DNA of 64,000 nt from Plumapathes pennacea. Taxonomy: Eukaryota > Cnidaria > Anthozoa > Antipatharia > Myriopathidae. The stretch's first letter is position 1. The number at the start of each line of letters is the position of its first letter. Positions 10,811 through 21,600 of the stretch are shown in pieces. Below the pieces are notes generated by a model. It ran no database searches. It saw only the letters and a program-made list of their open reading frames with translations, and was not told the DNA's origin. A program made the translations under genes and the position numbers. The stretch covers positions 40,839,680 to 40,903,679 of the forward strand of contig OZ038462.1 of the NCBI GenBank assembly GCA_964036295.1, given 5' to 3'.

Positions 10811-11949
10811 GTACGTACTGCGTTTTCCGTTAAGTGTCAACCACTTTACGGGAAAAAAAGGTTTCTTTCTCATCATAGATACTTTTATGTAAACATAATA
10901 TGGCAACGCGTGACAGTTCGTTTCTGTGTTAACTGTTAATTTTGCTATCGAAATCTAATGAGCTTGAGAAACGCTAAACCGTAATTTAGAAATGTTTCAG
11001 TTTACACTTGTAATTAAATTGGGCGCGCTCACATGAAAACACAAGTAGCCCAAACAACGGCCGTTTTCTTTTTTTTTTTTTATGATTCAATAGACTGAGG
11101 AGCTCGAGTCGGCCGTTTGAGTCTCGATGCGCTTCAAAGACAGATCGGTTTTAGCAGTGGCCTTGTTTTGTGATGAGAGCCGATCTTTTTCCACGCCTCC
11201 CATTCACGTTTTTATTATGCTAACTGGTTGTCATCAGTGCTATAGAAAGACAAAAAGAGGCAAGGAAGCAAAGACAGCCTTAGGCCCGGTGGAGGTTCAT
11301 ATATTCAGTGGTTACCCGAGCAAATAATTGCAGCTACGTACAATTATTTTGAGCCAGACAGGTAGAACAAAATAACTTTTAACCCAAGCCTCGTACAGCG
11401 TTTGCAAATAGTGTCCACTAGTTAACCGATAATAGTGTAGATAGATCTCACCCTCTCTTTGCATTAGCACTAAAAAATATTTCCTTTTGAAGTCACATTT
11501 GACATTGAAGGAATTAGATTTTAAAACTGGCAAGACTTTGACACTGGTCAGCAAAAGTAACTGACTAACAAACTAATGTTCATTGCGTTTAGCGAACTCG
11601 AAGCAATCATGTCTTCTTTTTCGTCTTTATACAAATGTATATCTTATCCTGAGGCGGACGATTTACCGTTCAGCTGCATGGCCGAAATGTTACAGTCACC
11701 AACAGCAGGTTTTGCGAATACCCTCATCCGGACAAAGCTCAATAGAGAGATTTACTTGACCGACAATCCCTTGTGTGGAGTAAAAAAGTGCTATTTACCA
11801 GTGCACATTCAGATTGTGAAATGGCTTATTGCAAATGTGCTCGTCAGTGGCGATATACCCTACCCTCATAAAGACCATCACACTAAATGATACACACATG
11901 ATCGACAGAATATATTGTTAATATGTATATGTGTTAATTATGTGTAAAA
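10811..11949. other. Stretch without recognised gene in unit B
   Basis: Contains an open frame at 11576-11890 (104 residues, start MFIAFSELEAIM) that has no recognised domain and no splice partner, and a smaller one at 11127-11327. It has no clear counterpart in unit A, so it was inserted in B or lost from A. I do not assign function. Confidence 0.35.
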
Positions 11950-12335
11950 CATATAAGTGCAGTAATTCAGTTTTTATGCTGGGCCTAAGGGCCCAGCATA
12001 TAATTGTTTTCACCCGAAAACCACAGCGTAGGTATCATGACAATTGGTGAAAGAAGTCCCCCCTCTAGGATTTCGAAGTTTGATTATTGACGTGTAAGCA
12101 AAAATACTATATTTTGATTGAATAATGTTCACGTGCAAGCGGCGTGGAAGCCTTTCTTTTCTTGGCTGAGTTTCAAAGTATGTAACGTGAGAGTTTTGTT
12201 GACATGTACTTGCGCTCTTGCGATTTTGGTTCATTATATTCACTTTCGCATTTTTCTTCGTCCAGCTGGTTAAAACTAAGCGAAGGAAAGCAAACATAAT
12301 CAAACGATACCATTTCGACAAGCTGAAATGGCTCC
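11950..12335 (+). repeat. Dispersed repeat with GGGCCCAGCA hairpin (copy 1)
   Basis: Starts with a perfect 9-bp stem hairpin 'tgctgggcctaagggcccagca' shape (stem TGCTGGGCC, loop TAAG). It continues through 'ttttcacccgaaaaccac', 'ggcgtggaagcctttctttt' and 'gagagttttgtt' to 'aactaagcgaaggaaagcaa'. The same series recurs in the same order at about 14925-15345. The open frame at 12218-12463 lies largely in this repeat and is not supported as a gene. Confidence 0.7.
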
Positions 12336-12854
12336 CGGCTGGGTTTTTCAGCTTTAACATACGCTCGTCAAACTTTCGTGAATTCATCAAAACCGCGGTG
12401 ATAAACAGCTCTGAAATGAAACAGGCCGAATGGAAATTTAGAAAGCCTGGTAGAAGAAATTAGAAGACGAAAAACAGGTAAGTAATGAAGCGCAGGCTAG
12501 ATTAATCGTGGCCTGTGATTAGAAACAAATGTTCGAAGTCAGAGTGTCAAAACAATTATGCATGAAAATGAGATAAGTCACGCATACTCCCAAACTCAAA
12601 CTGTAGATTCTCTCATCCTTTTGAAGCAACTGTACGAGTGTTGTATTATAACTTATAGTTTAATCAGGTTCATTTGAGTAAATCAAAAGCCAAGTTCCCT
12701 ATACTGTATGGTATTTTTTCGGGTGAGAAATTGAAAGAGAAAATTGAAGTTGATCACTCTTGGGAGTCTCGCTCTAGTCCAGAGATTGCTTATTCAATAA
12801 TTCTTATGGTGCGTGAAAAACTGGCAAGACGCGCGTCAAGGCTGGCGAAATTTG

Positions 12855-13110
12855 GGTAACCTTGTTCCCTGTAAACAGGCCGTAAGCACTAGGGCTACCC
12901 TGGGACTATAGGGTTACCATGAAGTGCTTTACTAACTGGAAATCATCATTGCTGCAATAAAAATGTCTATGATACGCGGTTCATGGCTTAAAAAGAAAAC
13001 GTTTCTCTTGATGCCGGTTGCTTTTATAGTTTGTTACTATTACAAGGTAATTGTGGTATTTTTGGACTAAAAGCATTAAACCGGCTCGCAAAACAGTCAT
13101 CTTGCCAGCC
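12855..13110. repeat. Two adjacent blocks inverted relative to unit A
   Basis: Block 1 (about 12855-12886, containing 'ttccctgtaaacaggcc') is the reverse complement of about 1439-1472. Block 2 (about 12888-13100, containing 'ggtttcatggc'-type sequence, 'tttctcttgatgccggttgc' and 'ttgttactattacaa') is the reverse complement of about 1510-1700. Flanks on both sides align in direct orientation. Confidence 0.7.
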
Positions 13111-13606
13111 ACGCTTGACCAATTCTGCCAGATTTTAGTAGTTTTACTGCTTTTCAAATTGTATTTGTTTGACAAAAGAGGTAGGTATTAGGTTATTAAG
13201 TGAAGAAATGAATCATTTACTACATTGTGGGCTACCTATTCGACACTGAAAAAGTCGTACTCTACATATAACAAACAAAAAAATAATATTGAGCGGTATA
13301 CGTCGCAAGTTTTTTCATATTTTAAAGTATACACTCGTGGTTTTGTATAAATGTTTACTCATTATTGCCATGCTTGGTTAGCTTGTAAACACAATTTTAA
13401 TTAAAAGTGGTATATGTATGCGATCGAACCGCTGCTGAGTAATATTTTCCTTCATACAATTTGAATCTGACAAATACATGCAATGGGCAAGTTTGGTTTG
13501 GAAAGTCACTCATAACCACTGTTGCAGGTAAACAAAAATGATCACTGTCAGACCTAAAATGATTGATAGGCTCCTTTTCACGACTGCTTAGAGGGTAAAT
13601 ATATGA

Positions 13607-14336
13607 AGAAGTTATTACGCGGGAAGGAGTGCAATACGGCAGATTATTACACGACTTCACATTTTCGAGTGCAAATACGGGCCAAAACGAGTGCAAATAT
13701 GGGAGCGTATTGCACTCGTCAGGAACTAGATCAACTGGTTCATTAACTTACATGATCAATTTTCGCAAGCAAAGTTTACGAACGCGTCATTTTTTGTTAC
13801 ATTTTGCGCGCGGCGAGAACGTTTGCCCTGCTTCGTTTGTCGTATAATAAACAATTTATTACACGAAAGTCGTGCAATACGGCTGTATTTTTACTCGTCA
13901 GTTTTATTTTTTCTCGCCTGAAGCAGGCTCGAAAAAATAAAACCGACTCGTAAAAATACTCCGCCGTATTGCACTCCTTCCCGTGTAATAACCTCTTTTT
14001 ATTACACGACTTCACATTTTCGAGTGCAAAGATGGGAGCGTATTGCACTCGTCAGGAACCAGATCAACTGGTTTATTAGCTTACGTGATCAGTTTTCGCA
14101 AGCAAAGTTTACGAACGCGTCATTTTTTTGTTCCATTTTGCGCGCGGCGAGAATGTTTGCCCTGCTTCGTTTGTCGTGTAATAAACAATTTATTACACGA
14201 AAAGTCGTGCAATGCGGCTGTATTTTTACTCGTCAGTTATACTATTTTTTCTCGCCTGAAGCAGGCTCGAAAAAATAAAACCGACTCGTAAAAATACTCC
14301 GCCGTATTGCACTCCTTCCCGTGTAATAACCTCTTT
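13607..14336. mobile_element. Two tandem copies of a MITE sharing a terminus
   Basis: The first copy runs about 13607-13997 and the second about 13998-14336. Both end in 'cgtattgcactccttcccgt' followed by 'gtaataacctctt', and share 'tattacacgacttcacattt', 'gggagcgtattgcactcgtc' and a palindromic core 'ctcgcctgaagcaggctcga'. The second copy begins where the first ends. A third copy lies at about 24880-25232. The Cys/Phe-rich frames across these are by-products. Confidence 0.8.
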
Positions 14337-14584
14337 GTATTTTACTAGTTGGTTTTATTTTTTCGAACCTGCTCCAGGTCTTCTAAAAGCATTGATATCG
14401 CTCTGCAGCATCACGAATACCAGAATTTGACGCAAATATCAAAAGTGTTCAGATTACAGAAGAGATATCGTAAACAGGAGCAGCTACATATAAAATCGTA
14501 GGGGCGGATAACAACAGAAATCATTTTGAAGTGTCTCTGCACTGTTTTGTACTATGCGGACCTGCAAGATTTTAACAGCTACAG

Positions 14585-14700
14585 CTACATTTGCATAACT
14601 GCTAAATTAAGTTTTTTTCTTTCTTTCTTTTTTTTGTTTTGTTTTGTTTTTTTTTTGTTTTGTTTTTTTTTTTTGTTTTTTTTTTTGTTTTTTTGGAACC
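14585..14700 (+). repeat. T-rich low-complexity tract
   Basis: Long runs of T broken by C and G ('tttcttt', 'ttttgttttg') lie between homology blocks shared with unit A. No gene. Confidence 0.85.
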
Positions 14701-14924
14701 AAGTTAAGACATTAATTATATCAGTTTTTTACCAAACATGTTTTAACTGCATGCCATGTTCAAAGTAAACTAATTAAAAAATGTCATTTCTTTCTCTTAC
14801 AGTCTTAGTACTCTCATTGAATCTGGTCACCTGTCTAAACTCAATACCCATAATAAATTGATATGCGTTAAAGAATATCTAAATTGTAGTGTTTTGCGAC
14901 TGAAAAGTGGTCGTATTTTCATCC

Positions 14925-15345
14925 TGGGCCTATGGGCCCAGCATAATTGTTTTCACCCCAAAGCCAAGGCGCAGGTATCACGACAATTGGTAAAAGCAAC
15001 TCCCCCTCTAGAGTTTTGGAGCTTGATTGACGCGCAAGCAAAAGAAAAAAGCTACAGTTTGATTGAGTTCATGTGCAAGCGGCGTGGAAGCCTTTCTTTT
15101 CTTGGCTGAGTTTCAAGCACGTAACATGAGAGTTTTGTTAACATGTACTTGCGCCCTTGCTGTGTTGTGTTCAATCATATTAGTCGTTCAAGTCGAATTC
15201 TCTGAAATTGAATTCTGTCATCGCTTTTTGGAGAAGTCCTAGTCCGGATGAGGGTCAGACTTCCAGTTGTGTACAGTTTTTTGTTATTGCACATGAAAAC
15301 TAAGCGAAGCAAAGCAAACATAATCCGAACGATAGAAACATCTTG
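14925..15345 (+). repeat. Dispersed repeat with GGGCCCAGCA hairpin (copy 2)
   Basis: Second copy of the repeat at 11950-12335, with 'ctgggcctatgggcccagca' at its head and 'ggcgtggaagcctttctttt' in the middle. It is about 90 bp longer at its right side. Confidence 0.65.
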
Positions 15346-15877
15346 ACAAGATGAAGTCGCTCCCGGCTGTTACGGGTTTTTCAACTTTATAGCTTACGCT
15401 TGTCAAGCAACTGTGAATTTACTAAAACATGCATTGTTATTCACTTCCACTCCGGCGAATATTTGTTTTAGTATATACCACACAGGTTTAATAGCAGTAG
15501 CCCCATGACAAAAAAATGACCGCAAAATCTGGGTCGCGAATATACTGTTTCATAGGAAACCGCAAAGAAGCGAATCGTACTTGTTATTTCGAGATAAAGG
15601 AACCAATCAGAACGCGCGAAAAACACTATCACCACTTACGTGGTATATATCAGTTATCTCACTACCGTGACGTCGTACTCAACGCAGTCGGATCTAGCAG
15701 TGTTTACTATCAGACAATGTACGAAAACCATGCAGACAGGCCAAAACACCTTCAGCTAAAAATTAATGTTCACGCAATCTGACATACACATGAATGAATT
15801 ACTAATATCATGAAGACATAGCTACACGTTGTTTTTGTTGATAAAAATACTTTCCTTCTGCCATTAGGACGCCTAAG

Positions 15878-17999
15878 ATGACAAGACACAACCATCACCA
15901 AGCGTTAAGTTATACTCGGGCAGTCTTGGTGCTCTATGTCTTCTGCGCATTTACTGCATTTCAACTAGTCCTGTCTTCCTTTTCGGCAAAGAATTTCAGA
16001 ATAGTTCCTGATTACTCTCTCCTTGGAAACGTCACAGAAACGCATGAATTTGCTGACTATCTGACTTGTGCCCTTGTTTGCATGAAACGGACTAGTCGGT
16101 GCCTCTCGTTCAACTTTGGCGGAAACTCCAGCAAGAACCTCTTCACCTGCGAGCTCAGTAATTCTCTAAAAGCCTGGGATCCACAAAATTTCCAGAGAAG
16201 ACCTGGATTTGACTTTTACGAAGCAGTGATGGTCGGTTATCCTTTAATTTTTCACTTTTGCTGCGATATTAATGTGTGTATGCTCGATGGTTTATGGATT
16301 TTTAAGGAAAATATATTTTGATTTTATCTTAGGACCCTTCCGTTATACATCCCTGCTTATCGTCTCCTTGTCAAAATGGAGGAACCTGCGGCGAGTACAA
16401 AGGAAAATACACCTGCAAGTGTCCTTTAGAGATCGGAGTGCTGCCGTACATCGACAACAAATGCAACGTCCGTAAGAAAACTCATATGTTTTAATACTGT
16501 TACAAACAACTACATGCGAGGGTAGTTGAAGGGAAAGTCGAACGGTCGACTTTCCGCAAAGGTTCGTGCAAGTAGCAGTGTCGGATGCCTCACATCATAG
16601 TCAACTTAAAATGCTTGACTGCATGATTGCGAGGTACAGGGAAAGTACAATGGCCAGATTCTCATTCTGTGCATGGGTTATAGAGTTTGTCGTTGTATTT
16701 TATTCTTGGTCAAATGTTCTCGTTCTAATTTTAAAGCTTGTATTTGTGTACTTACAATGCTTTTCACTAATATAAGCACTTTTTCTTGACTAGAAATGGA
16801 CCTCGTTACTACTTCGGACCCCAACACTGGTGTTTTCCAAGGTTTGGTAGGCGGACACTACAAACTGAACTTCTACGAAGCTGAGCGACTGTGTAAGATA
16901 CTGGAAGCTACTATGGCCTCCTACGATCAGCTCTATCGAGCTTGGGAGAATGGATTTCAACATTGCAGGTATTTATACTGAAAATAACTCATTGCTGAAG
17001 GACATTCCAATGCAAGGGGGAGGGGGATGCAAGTCTGAGTTGTAGCAGTTCCTTCAAAGAAACTTGTATTTCCTCGTGGACATAAAACAGACAGCACGAA
17101 AAGACCAATGAAAATCGTCACCTTACCATATATTATAGATTGTTTAACTTCTTTCATTTTCGCCGAGGTTCTACTGCCGCATCGTCTCTTACTAAAAAGA
17201 ACATCTATCCTAAGTTCTCGAAATTTCGGCCATGTTTCTGACAACCATGTTTGAAGAGCCCCTGACAAACCCCTAGAGGTGCTCTTCATAATATCGTCTA
17301 CAATTCGTTTGAAAGTATAAGCTCACCTGAAGTTCTGATGTCGTCACCCTCTATTAAGCGGTCACTTATCAAAGTTTCGGAATTTGATCCACTTAATTAC
17401 TGTAAACTTGACCTCTATTTAGCGGTCCCAAGCGGACGCGGTCACCGTTTAGATTCCCCAAATGGCTAATTTTATTGTACATTACCTCTATTAAGCGGTC
17501 ACCGCAGTTAGATAACAATGCAACATGACAGGATAAGCCAGGCATGCCGGGTTCAGTTTCTTTTTGCAGTTGATCAAACACACATGTGTAATCAGTGTAA
17601 AAATGCCATTATTAGGCAGCGCACATCAAATTCCTCTTTTACCAGCTCCCGCGTTCCAGTCAGCCACAATGTAATTAATAATAAAATTACCTGTTAGCAG
17701 ACTTTTATTAAACGGTCAGTTGGCTATTCCCGAAGGTGACCGCTTTAATACTGAGGTTTGGCTGTATAAGCTGACCTGAATTTCTGATGTCATGGGCGTA
17801 TTTGACTTCCTTGTGATTTATCCGTGTCGTTTTCTATTTTCTTCGTAGTTACGGATGGCTTGCAGACGCCACACGGCGGTATCCCATGAAAAAGGCGGTG
17901 CAAGGCTGTGGAAGTGCGATCGGCATTATCGGTTCATCAACACCAGTGACAAACCTACAGTCGGCTCGTGCCAATGTCTGGTGTTACAAATCAACATGA
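15878..17999 (+). CDS. Secreted PAN-EGF-Link domain protein, copy B
   Basis: Exons 15878-16225, 16333-16471, 16794-16968 and 17849-17999 join in phase to 270 residues. Exons 1-3 have exactly the lengths of copy A (348, 139 and 175 nt); the last is 12 nt longer. The order is signal segment (VLVLYVFCAFTAFQL), PAN/apple (CALVCM, RCLSFNFGG, FTCELSNS), EGF (HPCLSSPCQNGGTCGEY) and Link (GVFQ, GGHYKLNFYEAERLCK, GWLADATRRYP, CG, terminal WCYK). The last exon is the most diverged, with a different loop before the terminal WCYK. Copy A has an extra Cys after GVFH that B lacks. The reading frame is open throughout, so this is probably a working paralogue. An AATAAA at 18212 is a likely polyadenylation signal. 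The EGF-Link intron is only 322 bp because the two transposons of copy A are absent. Confidence 0.85.
17335..17765. mobile_element. Pogo/Tigger-like MITE remnant in the Link intron of copy B
   Basis: Several 'ctctattaagcggtcac' motifs and a right end reading 'accgctttaatactgaggtttggctgtata' (last part) resemble the terminal repeats of pogo/Tigger-type elements. The left boundary is unclear and there is no transposase frame. Confidence 0.45.
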
Positions 18000-18613
18000 A
18001 GGAGGAAGCACAAGAGAAATCGAAGTCAAACGTGGCGTGTCTGAAACTGACTAGTCAAGGCACTAAGTTACAGCATTTCACGGTTGACCACAGTTGACTC
18101 AGTTGTAGTTTGGAAATCAACGCTCAACTTATTATTGATCCTGCAACCCCAATCACTTACCACACCGTCTCTAAAGCGACAGCACAATTGCTGCAACACC
18201 GTAAAACGATGAATAAAGATGATAAACACGCACTTCCAAAAATGTCAAAAAAATGTCTGCAGATGGCGTACAAATATACCTCATTCTTTCGAAGCATCGA
18301 TCACCACACACCATTCGCTGTAAGTCGCATCCCATGCAGCTCGCCAGCCGTCTAGTCAAGAATTTTACCATTTGCTGATCGAAACAAAGGCAGCATCTTC
18401 TCCTCTATTATTTTAAGACCCGCGACCTCCAGCTCCCTCACGAAAGACCGACTTCTCTACTCTCTCCCCAGTCACTTAGGTTGGGAAAAAAATTGAACTA
18501 AACTTGTCACGGCACGGAGCCTGGTTCAAGAACATTATGCAGGCCAGGTTACACAATGAGAAGGAAACTCGTCCCAGGGACCTGACCGGGTATCATTTTG
18601 TGATGCTTGCAGG
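18000..18613. other. Intergenic between copy B and SUGT1
   Basis: Holds the copy B 3' UTR with AATAAA at 18212-18217, then the upstream region of SUGT1. Open frames at 17855-18355 are shadows or unsupported. Confidence 0.5.
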
Positions 18614-21600
18614 ATGTCGGAGAGCGAGTTGTTCAGGTGATAAAACAACATAAAATCCATTTGTATTGACAGAATTACAACCAGTAGACTGCATATCTAA
18701 CACGGCTCTATCCCAAATTAATTTCTAGCGAGGGAAACGAAGCGTTCGTTGACGAAAAATACGAAGACGCCCTACAGGTAATACATGTACATGAACTCAG
18801 AATTTTGCGTTCTCTTCTTTGCATGCAGGAATGCTAAAAAGCTGCCTGAAGATACGTTTACTCAGTAGCATCTGAATGTTTTGCCCTGTAACTGAGTGTG
18901 CTGTTATTATTAATATTTTTTGCAAAGCTTATGGTGCATATTAATACATGTTTTTATTACTAAAGATGTTTTTGTTCATTTTGTTCATGTTCATTTTACA
19001 CAACAGAAATATTGCAAGGCAATAGAGCTCAATTCCTACAACGAAGAGTATTACATAAAGAGAGCAGCTGCATTCACTAAACTTGGTAACTATAAAGGTA
19101 CACACATAATATTGACTACTATTGTATCTTTAGTGACCTAAAATATACGATTGTGTATTGTAGTAGACCTGTATCCTGTCTGAACATCTATTGTATCTAC
19201 ACCTTGTCAAACATGTCAATTGTGTGTATGCATGCTATCAGTAATTATTTTAACAAATAACAAAATACATTCTTTTATTAAATATACACAGTGCAATTTT
19301 CAATATGATAACATGTTCTTTGTATTTTCAAATAGCTGCCGTTGCAGATGCAGACTCAGCTATCAGTTTAAAATCAACCAAATCAAAAGCATACTTACGA
19401 AAGGGGTGAGTATAGTGGCAAAGATAATAAGTTAAGTACAGCTGTGTACATACAAAGAACCTGTAACATGTACACAGTGGGTGATTTCCCCTTCCAAGAT
19501 ACACAAGATTAGAAATTTTAAGAAGACCAAAAAAACAAACAAACAAACAAACAAACAAGCAAACTTTAGTGCGGGAATAATCTTTCATTTAGTATGCAGC
19601 AATAGTGTGAATATTGTTCAGGGTTATAAGCCCTGATCAAAATTTATTGGTGATATTAGTCCATGAGAGTTGATTAGAGTGCATCTTTCGCAGAATTTCC
19701 TGTTGGCTAGTAATTTAGCTATAAACTTGTTTTGTTTGAACCATCTGGACTAATATTAAGTCATGGCTGCATCTTGACTTTGACTAGCTGACCAGTATAT
19801 TTTCATCACCCTGACTTTTTCCCTATATCCTTGACTATCTTTTGTTGGTAAAATTGTGCTCAATCAGTATCAGATTAGTTTGTACTGTTTTTATAGTTTG
19901 TTGTGCATCTAAATTCACAACAGTACATACTCATGTGGTGACAGGAATCATGTTTTATCATTTTCAGAATTGCCTTGTTCCATCTTGAAGATTTTCAGTT
20001 GGCAAAGGAAACATTTATAGCTGGACTAAATCATGACAGTAAGTGCTTGAGGAAGTGCAATGTATTATCATTTCAGTCATCCATCTAGATGTTTTTTTTT
20101 TTTTAACAGACGGATAACACGTACATCTAGATGTAAATAAGGAGATGAATTTTGACTGGAGACAACCTGATAGATTATATCAGCCATCTGGTAATACTGC
20201 CTCCTGACACCAGCACAGATGGATTATGCATTCATTAAAAGCTGAATTTTACATTTAGATGGATTATCCATCTCTGATGATTTATACTGTAAGACTGAGG
20301 TAGATAGTTTGTCCCTAGCATATAAATTCTGCTACTTGTTGCGCTGGATGCCCTACAATAGTTGCAGTGGATCATGCTGTACCTGCCAAACTCGATTGTT
20401 GCGTTATGAAAAATCAATGAAATTTAACACACTCTAGCTTCCAGCCTGTATTTTATGCATTCCTTTTCAGGAGACAACAAGGACCTGACCCAGTGGTTAG
20501 CAAAATGTGACACAGAGTTAGACTGTAAGTCCACTATATGAACAGTACATAGTGTGCACTGAATGAGTGCTAGAATGTGACAGTTACTGCAGCAGTTGTT
20601 GTTTTTTAACTAGCAATTCTATAGTCAAATGTACAACATTATGCAAGAGCCACCTATGATCCTAACAACTAGGACCGTAATGCTGATTCTGATCCACAAG
20701 TGTGGCCAGAACTTGAAGTATACACTCATACATAATAGTTACAGACTGTAATATTGTTTTGAACACTCAAAATACCACACAAGCAACTACTGGCAGGATT
20801 ACTGTCTTGTTAAGTTTTGAAACTGTCCAATTAAGGATTAATTGACAGTTTGAAAAATAGAATAATGTCTATACCCACAAAAGCAATTATTTAGTTCCAC
20901 ATTACAATATAATTAATACATTATAACAGGACCACATGCTGTTGAGTTTGGAGATAATTTAATTCAAAAAATTCCTCTGACTGCCAAATTGGACTTGGCC
21001 TGTGGCTGTTTGCAGCCATTTATTTCCAAATTGAACACCATGGTCCTGTTACATATATACTACAATACATATAATTCATTATATTTTATATAGCACTTAC
21101 TGTGGGTTTCTATTATATTCATGCTTTAATTTTTTATTTAATACTAGGCTACCTATATTGTTTTGTTACAGTACATGTTTGGTTAAAAAAGGCTGCACAC
21201 AGGCCAGGGGTATGGTTGAGATATATGCATGTGTACATTCCTACACTATGTAATTCTCACATTGTGTGTTTGTTTTTGTTTCAAATGCTATGTGATTAAT
21301 GCACGACTTCTGCATCATGATAGCCAAGAAAAAGGAGACTTCAGCACAAAAGGTAAGTAATATTCAGTAGTGTCCCTTTGCACTGTGTGCCCTACAAGAT
21401 CTTGCTAAGATCTTGAGGGTTAGGATCCGGGAAGATTCTGCAAAAGTTATTGTACATAAAGATCTTGAAATATTTCCCCTAGTTTCTTGGATTTCTTGTC
21501 TGAAAGTGCAGCATACTGTACATGGGTGTGCATTAAAGTGTGGATTTGGGGCAGGGGCTTAGTCTGTGTTGTCACTGAGGAACTGAGTTAGGAACTTGAC

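Larger units (their letters stand above)
10495..17999 (+). repeat. Tandem duplication unit B (5' flank plus PAN-EGF-Link gene)
   Basis: Counterpart of 505-8353. It carries its own insertions: the 'gggcccagca' hairpin repeats at 11950 and 14920, and the two-copy MITE at 13607-14336. It has two small inverted blocks relative to unit A (about 12855-13110). Alignment to unit A resumes in direct orientation at 'gaccaattctgccagatttt' (about 13115). Confidence 0.8.
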
